DNA of 64,000 nucleotides from RGIG5579 sp045655865 (GTDB lineage: Bacteria; Bacillota; Clostridia; Oscillospirales; SIG627), in NCBI GenBank assembly GCA_045655865.1, contig JAZOQB010000011.1, positions 19,929 to 83,928 of the forward strand. The letters run 5' to 3'. The notes under the pieces were generated by a model. The model had not been told where the DNA came from and searched no databases. It saw only the letters and a program-made list of their open reading frames with translations. Position 1 is the stretch's first letter; the number at the start of each line of letters is the position of its first letter. Shown in pieces: positions 51,192-59,704 of the stretch. The translations under genes and the position numbers were made by a program.

Positions 51192-52034
51192 ATGGATCAC
51201 AACCGGCAGAAAAAGATCGCCGTTATCAACGATTTTTGCGGCTTTGGGCGCTGTTCGCTTTCCGTGGCCCTTCCCATTATTTCCGCTCTGAAGGTGCAGT
51301 GCTGTCCGCTGCCCACGTCTATTTTTTCCAATCACACCGGTTTTGACCGTTTTTACTCCACGGATTTTACCGCCCACATGCCCGCCTACATCCGGGAGTG
51401 GGAGGCGCTGGATCTGCACTTTTCCGGGATTTTGACCGGATTTTTGGGCGCCCCGGAGCAAATTTCATTGGTTCGCCGCTTTTTTGAGCGCTTTAAAAGG
51501 GAAGATACCATTGTGGTGGTAGACCCTGTGATGGGAGACGGCGGGAAGCTTTATCCCACCTATTCCCCTCGCCTGGCAGAGGAGATGGGGAGCCTTTTGC
51601 CCTTTGCGGATATTCTCACCCCCAATCTTACTGAGGCCTGTATTCTCACAGGGACCCCTTACCGGGAAAATATGAGCGATGAGGAACTGTATTCTTTGTG
51701 TCACGCCCTTTCTCAGATGGGCCCGAAGAAGATCGTGATCTCCGGGCTTTCTCACCTCTCGCGCCTGGATAATTTTGTATACCAAGAGGGGAAAGAGGCG
51801 GTTATGATCGGGGAGGACAAGGTGGGACCCTGCCGCTCGGGAACGGGAGACGTGTTCTCGTCCATCCTTGCCGCCGACTCCGTTTGCGGCGTGCCCTTTC
51901 AAGATTGTGTAGCCCACGCTGCCAATTTCATTGCCAAAGTTCTCCGGCGAACCTATGAGTGGGAGATTCCCAAAACCGACGGCATCTGTTTTGAAGAATT
52001 TTTGACGGAAATCGAAAGGCGGCCCGAAAAGTGA
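51192..52034 (+). CDS. pdxY: Pyridoxamine kinase
   Basis: The 280-residue PfkB-fold kinase phosphorylates B6 vitamers. It shows INDFCGFGRCSLSVALPII, PTSIFSNHTGFDRF, VDPVMGDGGKLY, LTPNLTEACIL and the late GTGDVFSSILAADS that holds the catalytic Asp and anion hole. Its length fits PdxY/PdxK. The start has AGGGAGGGGAGTATCC upstream. Its stop (TGATG) overlaps the start of the ECF S component, so it is coupled to a predicted transporter subunit. Pyridoxal versus pyridoxamine preference cannot be told. Confidence 0.9.
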   Translation: MDHNRQKKIAVINDFCGFGRCSLSVALPIISALKVQCCPLPTSIFSNHTGFDRFYSTDFTAHMPAYIREWEALDLHFSGILTGFLGAPEQISLVRRFFERFKREDTIVVVDPVMGDGGKLYPTYSPRLAEEMGSLLPFADILTPNLTEACILTGTPYRENMSDEELYSLCHALSQMGPKKIVISGLSHLSRLDNFVYQEGKEAVMIGEDKVGPCRSGTGDVFSSILAADSVCGVPFQDCVAHAANFIAKVLRRTYEWEIPKTDGICFEEFLTEIERRPEK

Positions 52035-52537
52035 TGAAAAAAGTTAAGCAAATCCGGTCCCTGACCCTTGCGGGCGTTTTGACGGCTTTGGTTTTTATCT
52101 TTACAGCCTACCTTCACGTTCCCAGTCACACCGGCTATACCCACGTAGGGGACGGATTCATTTACCTTGCCGCCTGCCTTTTGCCTTTGCCAAAAGCGGT
52201 TTTCGTGGGGGCGACAGGTGCTTTTTTGGCAGACGTTCTGGGGGGCTTTGCCCTCTGGGCTCCGGGAACGGTTCTGATCAAGGCCGCAACGGTCCTTCTT
52301 TTCTCTCGAAAAGGGAAGAGGGTGCTTACCCGGCGTAATCTTTTGGCGCTTCTTCCCGCCGCGCTGATCTGCATTGGGGGGTATTATTTCTACGAAGTGC
52401 TGATCACGGGAAATCCGGTATCACCCTTGGCGGGAATTGCAGGATACCTTACCCAGTCGGTTCTTAGCAGCGTTCTCTTCGTTTTTTTGGCTCTGGGGCT
52501 TGATCAATTAAAAATCAAGGAAAAATTGGAGATCTGA
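52034..52537 (+). CDS. ECF transporter S component (possible B6-type vitamin or TIGR04002-like)
   Basis: The 167-residue protein has about six hydrophobic helices, AGVLTALVFIFTAYLHVPSH, HVGDGFIYLAACLLP, GATGAFLADVLGGFALWAPGTVLIKAA and a final helix. This pattern fits ECF S components. The start overlaps the kinase stop; a GTG one codon earlier is an alternative. Because it follows a B6-type kinase, a pyridoxine/hydroxymethylpyrimidine-like substrate is inferred, not shown. It is followed after 4 bases by a radical SAM gene. Confidence 0.78.
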   Translation: MKKVKQIRSLTLAGVLTALVFIFTAYLHVPSHTGYTHVGDGFIYLAACLLPLPKAVFVGATGAFLADVLGGFALWAPGTVLIKAATVLLFSRKGKRVLTRRNLLALLPAALICIGGYYFYEVLITGNPVSPLAGIAGYLTQSVLSSVLFVFLALGLDQLKIKEKLEI

Positions 52538-52541
52538 TCTT

Positions 52542-53147
52542 ATGATGACCATCACTTACCCGGTGAAAAACGGGCTTTACGTGAATATGACCAACCGTTG
52601 TCCCTGCGCTTGCACCTTTTGTCTGAGGCAGAACGGAGAGGGGGTCTACGGCTCCGATTCTCTTTGGCTGGAGCGGGAACCTACCGTGGCGGAAGTGTGC
52701 GAGAGCCTGGACAGCTGGGATCTGGCGAAATTTTCCGAGGTGGTGTTCTGCGGATACGGAGAGCCCACCGAGCGCCTGCCCGAGCTTTTGCAGGTGGCCT
52801 CTTACTTAAAGGGAAAGAGCCAAATTCCCATTCGCATCAACACCAACGGTCTTGCGGATCTGATCTGGAAGGAGAGATGCGCCCCCAAGCTTGCAGGGCT
52901 GATCGATACCGTTTCCATCAGTCTTAACGCCACGAACGCTCAGGATTATCAGGCTCTTGTGCGCAGTAAATTCGGGCTCTGCTCCTTTGACGCCATGCTG
53001 GCCTTTACCAAAGACTGCACATCTTACGTTCCAAGCGTTGTGATGACGGTGGTGGATCAAGTGACCTCTCAAGAGGAGCAGGAAAAGAGCCGGAAAATTT
53101 GCCAGTCTTTGGGAGCGGTGCTCCGGATCCGGCCCTTTGAGGGATAA
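52542..53147 (+). CDS. Radical SAM protein
   Basis: The 201-residue protein has the CX3CX2C iron-sulphur motif (Cys20, Cys24, Cys27) in NRCPCACTFC, then the SAM-binding VVFCGYGEPTERL (the GE motif), IRINTNGLADLI and ISLNATNAQDY. It is shorter than most radical SAM enzymes and resembles the small TatD-linked (TIGR04038/TIGR04100-like) families from memory. The substrate is unknown. It completes a three-gene unit with the kinase and S component and ends at a strong terminator. Confidence 0.88.
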   Translation: MMTITYPVKNGLYVNMTNRCPCACTFCLRQNGEGVYGSDSLWLEREPTVAEVCESLDSWDLAKFSEVVFCGYGEPTERLPELLQVASYLKGKSQIPIRINTNGLADLIWKERCAPKLAGLIDTVSISLNATNAQDYQALVRSKFGLCSFDAMLAFTKDCTSYVPSVVMTVVDQVTSQEEQEKSRKICQSLGAVLRIRPFEG

Positions 53148-53182
53148 AGCGCCATCTTTTTGGGCTTTTCGGCAGAAAAAAT

Positions 53183-53222
53183 AAGGTCGAGGTAGATTCT
53201 ACCTCGACCTTTGTTTTTTTAC
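53183..53222. terminator. Bidirectional terminator between radical SAM gene and hisS
   Basis: A perfect 13-base-pair stem AAGGTCGAGGTAG / CTACCTCGACCTT with ATT loop and T-rich tails lies between convergent genes. Confidence 0.9.
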
Positions 53223-53223
53223 T

Positions 53224-54483
53224 CTAGTTTTTGTAAATGCGTTCTACCTGAGAAAAGCCGTCTTCCATGAGCCGATCGATCTGGAATTTGGCGTTTTTCT
53301 TCAGGGGCATCACCGTAACGGTCTTTCCCTGGGCCCGAAGAGAAGCCGCCTTTTGGAAGACTTCCTGCATTTTTTCCGCATCTGCGCCGTTCTCCAGAAG
53401 AAGGGCGACGCCATCCGTCTTGGTGGAAAGGCAGTCGGAGGGATGGTCTTTCAGGATGGTGATAATTCTTTCAAAGCCAATGGAAAATCCGCAGGCGGGG
53501 GTGTTTTGACCGGCAAATTTCCCGATCATCTCATCGTACCGGCCGCCGCCGGCAATGGAAAAGCCGTAGCCCTCCAAAGTCGCTTCAAAAATGGTGCCGG
53601 TGTAATACCCCATGCCCCGAACCAGCGTGGGATCAAAGAGGAGTTTTGCTTTTCCGTTAAGGCTTTTTCCGGCGCAGGACAAAATGGTGTCAAGCCCTTG
53701 TGCTACGTGGGTGGGGAGAAGTTCTTCGGGAAGGAAACTGCAAAATTCAGAAACGCTCTCACCGCACGCCTTTTGGAACAGAGCAATGTAATCGTCCACG
53801 GCCTTTTCCTCAAGGCCCTCTGCCAAAAGTTCCGTTTTTACGCCTTCCGCACCGATCTTATCCAGTTTATCCAAAATGATAAATACACTGTCAAGTTTTT
53901 CTTCCGGAAAGCCCGCGAAAAGGGCCATGGCCCGCAGGATCCGCCGGTCGCCCACGTGAATGACTACCCCCGGAAGGCCCGTTCCCTCCAGGATTTTAGA
54001 GAGCATGAGCCCGGTGGCACTCAAAAGCTCGATCTCCGCCAAAATGGAAGGATCGCCCAAAATGTCGATATCACACTGGGTAAACTGACGAAAGCGTCCT
54101 TTTTGAGGCTGATCGGCACGCCACACGTTTCCCATCTGCATGGCCTTGAAAGGGGAGGGAAGAGAGGCGGCGTTTGCCGCGTAAAAGCGGGAGAGGGGCA
54201 GGGTCAGGTCATAGCGCATGCCGGAATCGGCAAGGCTATCCCCTTTTTCCAGAGCGCGGGATAGGGCGGCGCCCCGTTTGAGCACTTGAAAGATCAGCTT
54301 TTCGTTTTCGCCGCCCTGTTTTCCCGAGAGGTTCTCCAGGTGTTCCATACAGGGCGTTTCCACCTCCCGGAATCCGAAGGTGGCGTAGGTTTCCCGGATC
54401 ATGGCCAGCACCTTTTGGCGCAGTTCCATCTCCCGGGGAAGAAAGTCGTTCATTCCTTTGACGGGGGTTTTGACAAATCCCAT
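53224..54483 (-). CDS. hisS: Histidine--tRNA ligase
   Basis: The 419-residue class II synthetase has the N-terminal VKGMNDFLP, the motif 2 QKGRFRQFTQCDIDILG, the histidine-specific LVRGMGYYTGTIFE, motif 3 ACGFSIGFERII and an anticodon-binding domain (about 320-419). HisZ forms lack the C-terminal domain, so this is HisS. The start at 54483 has TTGGAGGTAACT upstream. It is 17 bases downstream of the AEC carrier gene. Confidence 0.95.
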   Translation of the reverse strand: MGFVKTPVKGMNDFLPREMELRQKVLAMIRETYATFGFREVETPCMEHLENLSGKQGGENEKLIFQVLKRGAALSRALEKGDSLADSGMRYDLTLPLSRFYAANAASLPSPFKAMQMGNVWRADQPQKGRFRQFTQCDIDILGDPSILAEIELLSATGLMLSKILEGTGLPGVVIHVGDRRILRAMALFAGFPEEKLDSVFIILDKLDKIGAEGVKTELLAEGLEEKAVDDYIALFQKACGESVSEFCSFLPEELLPTHVAQGLDTILSCAGKSLNGKAKLLFDPTLVRGMGYYTGTIFEATLEGYGFSIAGGGRYDEMIGKFAGQNTPACGFSIGFERIITILKDHPSDCLSTKTDGVALLLENGADAEKMQEVFQKAASLRAQGKTVTVMPLKKNAKFQIDRLMEDGFSQVERIYKN

Positions 54484-54499
54484 AGTTACCTCCAAAAAA

Positions 54500-55447
54500 T
54501 TATACGTTCAGCTCCGATAGAGCGGCAATGAGCGTGAATACTCCGGGGAGCGTAAGAGTCGAGAGTAAAGTGGAGACCAGGCAGCTCCTGGCGTTTTCCG
54601 AGGCGTCCATCCCAAAGCTTTCGGGAAAGATCACCGAGTTCATCCCAATGGGAAGAGAAAGAAAGACGGCGGTGAAAAAGAAATACTGGCCGCGGATCCC
54701 CAAGACCCAGAGGGCGAAAGAAAAGATGGCGGAGAGGAGAAAAAGCCGAAAGGCGGAGAGAAGATAGGGTTTTTTTCCAACAAGGAGCTTTTTCAAGGGG
54801 ATCTCGCCCAGGACCATTCCCACGGAGAGCATGGAGATCGGACTCATACAGTTGCCGGCGCCGGATAAAATATCCCGGAAAAGACTTGGGAGAGAAAGAC
54901 CCGAAAGCCCCAGGGCACAGCCAATGACACAGCTCCACACAAGGGGAGATGTGAGGACATGTTTTCCGGCGCGAAGACCACTCTCTCCGGAAAAAAGGGC
55001 GTAGCCGTAAAGGTAGATCCCTAAATTGAAGGGGAGACAGAAGACCTGAAACTGGGAAAGCGCCACCGAGCCAAAGACCCCTTCGATCACAGGGAACCCA
55101 AAATAGGTCATGTTGGGAAAGGCGAACATGTAAGAAAGACTTTGTTTTTCAAAGTCACTTTTTCCAAGGACCCGGGCCAAAACCCGTGTGGCCAGACATA
55201 CCAAAAGGCAAAGGATCAAGGCAAAGCCGAACAGCGCGGCGTTTGTTCCCAGATTCTCCCGGGTAAAGTGCTGGGAGAGGTTTTGGATATTATAGGCCGG
55301 AAGAAAGACGTTGGTGGCCAGAACGGAGAGAAAAGAGGCGCATCCCCGGTCCGGCATCTTCCACTGTTTCAGACCGTAGCCCAAAAGGAGAAAGAAAACC
55401 AGGGAAGATACCTTTTGTAAGGTAAGTGTGACGATGTTAAAATCCAC
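54500..55447 (-). CDS. AEC-family (auxin efflux carrier-like) transporter
   Basis: The 315-residue membrane protein has about ten helices in two halves and the AEC family segments LPAYNIQNL, FPNMTYFGFPVIEGVFG and the C-terminal MNSVIFPESFGMD (resembling the conserved N-x-x-P region). The start is a GTG at 55447 with AAAGGAG nine bases upstream; the longer frame upstream overlaps the promoter. AEC proteins export organic or aromatic acids. It is divergent from an operon that makes aryl-acetyl-CoA, which suggests aryl-acid export, but that is inference. Confidence 0.85.
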   Translation of the reverse strand: MDFNIVTLTLQKVSSLVFFLLLGYGLKQWKMPDRGCASFLSVLATNVFLPAYNIQNLSQHFTRENLGTNAALFGFALILCLLVCLATRVLARVLGKSDFEKQSLSYMFAFPNMTYFGFPVIEGVFGSVALSQFQVFCLPFNLGIYLYGYALFSGESGLRAGKHVLTSPLVWSCVIGCALGLSGLSLPSLFRDILSGAGNCMSPISMLSVGMVLGEIPLKKLLVGKKPYLLSAFRLFLLSAIFSFALWVLGIRGQYFFFTAVFLSLPIGMNSVIFPESFGMDASENARSCLVSTLLSTLTLPGVFTLIAALSELNV

Positions 55448-55480
55448 GGAAAAAGCTCCTTTTTTCTCTTGATCCCATCC

Positions 55481-55509
55481 ATTATAGGACCAAAAAAAGG
55501 TTTTGTAAA
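55481..55509 (-). promoter_or_regulatory. Promoter of the AEC carrier gene
   Basis: On the minus strand, TTTACA (55509-55504), 17 bases, TATAAT (55486-55481). Confidence 0.78.
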
Positions 55510-55591
55510 GGAAAATTTCCCCCAAAGGGAAGAAAAGCGTTTTCTTTGTCATTCTTTGTACCGCAAAGCCGTGGTTTTTTTGCCGATTTTA

Positions 55592-55620
55592 TTGACTTTG
55601 AGGGGAAAAAATGATAATCT
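55592..55620 (+). promoter_or_regulatory. Promoter of the aryl-oxoacid operon
   Basis: TTGACT (55592-55597), 17 bases, TAATCT (55615-55620), about 40 bases upstream of the ligase start. Confidence 0.6.
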
Positions 55621-55660
55621 TTAATATGGTTTTATTTGTATAGAAATAAAGGAGAACAAG

Positions 55661-57295
55661 ATGCCCATTACCGAGTTTTTGGAACGAAATGCCCGACTTT
55701 GGGGGGAAGAGGTAGCCCTGGTGGAACTGAGTCCCTCGGAGGAAAGGGATCAGGGGAAGACCTGGCGTGATTTTCAGCTCATTGAGATCGCTTCGGACGC
55801 GCCCTATCGCAGGGAAATGACCTGGCGTGATTTTGACCGCCGGGCGAACCGTTTTGCCAATTTGCTCCTGAGCCGGGGCATGGCCCGCGGAACGAAGGTG
55901 GGGATCTTGCTGATGAACTGCCTGGAGTGGCTTCCCATCTACTTTGGCATTCTTAAGGCCGGGGGGATCGCCGTTCCCATGAACTTCCGTTACGCCAGCG
56001 ACGAGATCCAGTACTGCCTGGAACTGGCGGACGTGGAGATCCTTGTGTTCGGACCGGAATTTGTTACCCGAATGGATCCCATCGCCGCAAAGCTTGAGGG
56101 CGTGAAGACCTTCTTTTTCGTGGGGAAAAAGGGTCCTTCCTATACTGAGGACGTTTTACAGGTTATGAATTTCTGTTCTTCCTCGCCCCCTCCCGTTCAT
56201 CTGGATGACGGGGATCTTGCCGCCATCTACTTTTCTTCCGGTACCACCGGCTTTCCCAAGGCTATTTTGCACAATCACCTTTCTCTGGTCTCCTCTTGTC
56301 AGACCGAGCAGAAGCATCACGGGCAAAAAAGGGAAGACGTGTTTCTTTGTATTCCGCCCCTTTATCATACCGGTGCCAAAATGCACTGGTTCGGCTCTCT
56401 TTTCTCCGGTAGCCGTGCCGTGCTCTTGCGTGGGGTGAAGCCCGAGTGGATCCTGAGGGCTGTGACCGAAGAAAAATGCACCATCGTCTGGCTTTTGGTG
56501 CCCTGGGCCCAGGATCTTTTGGATGCGGTGGAAAGCGGTCGGGTAAAGCTTGACGAATATTATCTGGATCAGTGGAGACTGATGCACATCGGCGCGCAGC
56601 CCGTGCCTCCCAGTCTGGTTCGCCGCTGGTTGAAGATCTTTCCTCATCATCAGTACGATACCAACTACGGCCTTTCCGAATCCATCGGCCCGGGATGCGT
56701 GCATCTGGGAGTGGAAAACCCACACAAGGTGGGCGCCATCGGCAAGGCGGGCCATCTTTGGCAGACCCGGATCGTGGATGAAAAGGGAGAAGAGGTCAAA
56801 CAGGGAGAGGTTGGCGAGCTTTGTGTGAAGGGCCCGGGCGTGATGCTCTGCTATTACAAGAACCCGGAGGCGTCGGCAGAAGTTTTAAAAGACGGCTGGC
56901 TCTACACGGGAGATATGGCAAAGTGCGACGAGGACGGCTTTATTTACCTTGTGGATCGCAAGAAGGACGTGGTGATCTCCGGCGGAGAGAACCTGTATCC
57001 CGTTCAGATCGAGGACTTTCTCCGGGGAATGGATCAAATTTGTGACGTTGCCGTCATCGGTCTGCCCGATGCCAGATTGGGTGAGATCGCGGCGGCCATC
57101 ATTGAAGTCAAAGAGGGCATGACCCTCACCGGCGAGGAAGTGGACGCGTTCTGCGCCGGACTTCCCCGATACAAGCGTCCGCGGAAGGTCTTTTTTGACA
57201 AAGTTCCCCGCAATCCTACCGGTAAAATTGAAAAGCCGGTTCTGAGACAAAAATATTGCAGCGGAAACCTTGTGGAGACTCAGATCAACGGATAA
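55661..57295 (+). CDS. Adenylate-forming acyl/aryl-CoA ligase
   Basis: The 544-residue enzyme activates a carboxylic acid with ATP and joins it to CoA. It has the AMP-binding P-loop AIYFSSGTTGFPKAI, NYGLSESIGPGC, WLYTGDMAKCDEDGFIYLVDRKKD and the C-terminal catalytic Lys in PRNPTGKIEKPVL. TWRDF occurs twice (residues 34-38 and 54-58), as in some clade members. Its substrate is unknown, but its place before iorAB suggests aryl-acetates or branched acids. Confidence 0.9.
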   Translation: MPITEFLERNARLWGEEVALVELSPSEERDQGKTWRDFQLIEIASDAPYRREMTWRDFDRRANRFANLLLSRGMARGTKVGILLMNCLEWLPIYFGILKAGGIAVPMNFRYASDEIQYCLELADVEILVFGPEFVTRMDPIAAKLEGVKTFFFVGKKGPSYTEDVLQVMNFCSSSPPPVHLDDGDLAAIYFSSGTTGFPKAILHNHLSLVSSCQTEQKHHGQKREDVFLCIPPLYHTGAKMHWFGSLFSGSRAVLLRGVKPEWILRAVTEEKCTIVWLLVPWAQDLLDAVESGRVKLDEYYLDQWRLMHIGAQPVPPSLVRRWLKIFPHHQYDTNYGLSESIGPGCVHLGVENPHKVGAIGKAGHLWQTRIVDEKGEEVKQGEVGELCVKGPGVMLCYYKNPEASAEVLKDGWLYTGDMAKCDEDGFIYLVDRKKDVVISGGENLYPVQIEDFLRGMDQICDVAVIGLPDARLGEIAAAIIEVKEGMTLTGEEVDAFCAGLPRYKRPRKVFFDKVPRNPTGKIEKPVLRQKYCSGNLVETQING

Positions 57296-57380
57296 CGGCA
57301 GAACGAAATTTTCGGAAGGAAAGAGAGCAGAGCTCCTTTTTCCGATCCTTTTTTGAAAACAGAAAATCGAGGTGTGTTCC

Positions 57381-59102
57381 ATGAAAAAACTAATGCTTGG
57401 CAACGCGGCGGTCGCTCGCGGTCTTTACGAGGCAGGGTGCCGCTTTGTCTCCAGTTACCCCGGAACTCCCAGTACGGAGATCACCGAGGAAGCGGCCAAA
57501 TTTTCGGAAATTTATGCGGAATGGGCCCCCAATGAAAAGGTGGCGATGGAATCCGCTTTCGGTGCCGCCCTGGCGGGAAGCCGGGCGTTCTGCGGCATGA
57601 AGCACGTGGGACTGAACGTGGCCGCTGACCCGCTGTTTACCATTTCCTATACCGGTGTGAACGCGGGGCTTGTTATCGGAGTGGCGGACGATGCCGGGAT
57701 GCACTCCTCTCAGAACGAGCAGGACTCCCGTCACTATGCCCGCGCCGCCAAGATCCCCATGCTGGAGCCTTCCGACTCAGCCGAGGCTCTGTCTTTTGCA
57801 AAATTTGCCTATACCTTGAGCGAAGAATTTGATACTCCGGTTCTTCTTAAGATGTGCACCCGGGTCTCCCACTCCCAGAGCGTGGTGGAAGAAGGGGAGA
57901 GGGAAGAGGCGTGCCGGGAATATCAAAAGGATACCGGAAAATACATTATGATGCCCGGCAACGCCAAGCGCCGCCATCCCGTGGTTGAGGAGCGAACGAA
58001 AAAGCTTGTCGCCTTTGCAGAAACCTGGGAAGGCAACCGGGTAGACCCGGGCGAAAAAAGAGATCTTGGCATCATCACCTCCTCCACCAGTTATCAGTAC
58101 GTAAAGGAAGTTTTGGGGAACGAGTATCCGGTGTTGAAGCTGGGGATGATCTGGCCCATGCCGGAAAAGAAGATTCTGGACTTTGCCGCCGGTGTGGATC
58201 GGGTGATCGTGGTGGAAGAGCTGGATGGCTTTGTTGAGGAACATTGCCGGAATCTGGGGCTTTGCGTTACCGGAAAAGAGCTCTTTTCCCCCATTGGCGA
58301 GCTGAATCAGAACCTTGTGGCTGAAAAGCTGGGTCGCCCGGTTCCCAAGGGACAGGCGCTGGAGGAGAACATCCCTCAAAGACCTCCCGTGATGTGCGCC
58401 GGTTGCCCCCACCGAGGACTGTTCTACACCTTAGCCAAGAACAAAATTACCGTTCTGGGAGATATTGGCTGTTACACCCTGGGCGCAGTGCCGCCCCTTT
58501 CGGCTCTGGATACCACCATTTGCATGGGTGCCTCCGTTTCCGGGCTTCACGGTTTTACCAAGGCTTTGGAAGGCGCGGCAGATGGGAAGAGCGTTGCTGT
58601 GATCGGAGACTCCACCTTTATGCATTCCGGTATTACAGGTCTTGTGAACATCGCTTACAACCGTTCCAACGCTACGGTGATCATTGTGGATAACTCCATT
58701 ACCGGTATGACCGGTCACCAGGAGAATCCCACCACCGGCAAGAATTTAAAAGGCGAAGCGGCTTGTGCTGTGAACCTGGAAGAGCTTTGTCGGGCCGTTG
58801 GCATCCGTCGGGTTCGGGTGGTTGACCCCTATAACCTTGAAGAAACGGAACGGGCTGTGAAAGAGGAGCTGGGTGCAGACGAGCCTTCTGTGATCATTTC
58901 CCGTCGCCCTTGCGCTCTCTTAAAATACGTGAAGCATTCGGGTCCGATCCAGGCAAAACCCGACGCTTGCCGGAGCTGCAAGGCTTGTATGAAGATCGGT
59001 TGCCCGGCCATCAGCATGCGTGACGGCAAGGCGATCATTGACCAGACCCTTTGCACCGGTTGCGGCATTTGCCGGCAGTTGTGCAAGTTCGGTGCGCTGT
59101 AA
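57381..59102 (+). CDS. iorA: Indolepyruvate ferredoxin oxidoreductase subunit alpha
   Basis: The 573-residue subunit oxidises aryl 2-oxoacids to aryl-acetyl-CoA with thiamine pyrophosphate. It starts MKKLMLGNAAVARGLYEAG and has SSYPGTPSTEITE, MCAGCPHRG, GDIGCYTLGAVPP with the thiamine-binding ITGMTGHQENP, and a C-terminal pair of 4Fe-4S sites (CRSCKACMKIGC and CTGCGICRQLC). The start follows GAGGTGTGTTCC. iorB follows 13 bases later. Confidence 0.96.
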   Translation: MKKLMLGNAAVARGLYEAGCRFVSSYPGTPSTEITEEAAKFSEIYAEWAPNEKVAMESAFGAALAGSRAFCGMKHVGLNVAADPLFTISYTGVNAGLVIGVADDAGMHSSQNEQDSRHYARAAKIPMLEPSDSAEALSFAKFAYTLSEEFDTPVLLKMCTRVSHSQSVVEEGEREEACREYQKDTGKYIMMPGNAKRRHPVVEERTKKLVAFAETWEGNRVDPGEKRDLGIITSSTSYQYVKEVLGNEYPVLKLGMIWPMPEKKILDFAAGVDRVIVVEELDGFVEEHCRNLGLCVTGKELFSPIGELNQNLVAEKLGRPVPKGQALEENIPQRPPVMCAGCPHRGLFYTLAKNKITVLGDIGCYTLGAVPPLSALDTTICMGASVSGLHGFTKALEGAADGKSVAVIGDSTFMHSGITGLVNIAYNRSNATVIIVDNSITGMTGHQENPTTGKNLKGEAACAVNLEELCRAVGIRRVRVVDPYNLEETERAVKEELGADEPSVIISRRPCALLKYVKHSGPIQAKPDACRSCKACMKIGCPAISMRDGKAIIDQTLCTGCGICRQLCKFGAL

Positions 59103-59115
59103 AGGAGGGGTGAAA

Positions 59116-59688
59116 ATGGAAACAAAGAATATTATGATCGTAGGCGTGGGAGGACAGGGAAGCCTTCTGGCCTCCAAGCTTTTGGGAAAACTCTTTCTTC
59201 TCAGAGGATATGACGTTAAGGTCTCCGAGGTCCACGGCATGAGCCAGCGGGGCGGAAGCGTCGTTACTTACGTGCGATTTGGGGACAAAGTCTATTCTCC
59301 CATCATCGACCGGGGCGAGGCGGATTTTATCGTGTCCTTTGAGCTTTTGGAAGCCGCCCGCTGGACGGAGTATTTAAAGCCCGGCGGAAGGGTTGTTGTG
59401 AACACCCAGAAAATTAACCCCATGCCCGTTATCACCGGCGCGGCACAGTATCCTGAGGATCTGGAACAGAAGATCCGGGACGCCGGGATCCCCCTTGACG
59501 CCTTTGACGCTCTTTCTCTGGCAGAACAGGCCGGCAGCCCCAAGGCGGTGAACATCGCCCTGATGGGAAAACTTTCCAAGTACTTTGACTTTACGGTAGA
59601 AGAGTGGCTGCGCGCCCTGGAAGAGAGCGTTCCTCCAAAATTTGTGGAACTGAATAAAAAAGCCTTCCTTTTGGGAAGAGGGGCGTGA
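59116..59688 (+). CDS. iorB: Indolepyruvate ferredoxin oxidoreductase subunit beta
   Basis: The 190-residue gamma-type subunit shows NIMIVGVGGQGSLLASKLLG, VSEVHGMSQRGGSVVTYVRFG and ALMGKLSKYFDFTVEEW. It pairs with iorA. AAAGGAGGGG precedes the ATG at 59116, which is preferred over an upstream frame inside iorA. The paaK-like gene follows after 16 bases. Confidence 0.96.
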   Translation: METKNIMIVGVGGQGSLLASKLLGKLFLLRGYDVKVSEVHGMSQRGGSVVTYVRFGDKVYSPIIDRGEADFIVSFELLEAARWTEYLKPGGRVVVNTQKINPMPVITGAAQYPEDLEQKIRDAGIPLDAFDALSLAEQAGSPKAVNIALMGKLSKYFDFTVEEWLRALEESVPPKFVELNKKAFLLGRGA

Positions 59689-59704
59689 AAGAAGGAGCAT
59701 CCGA

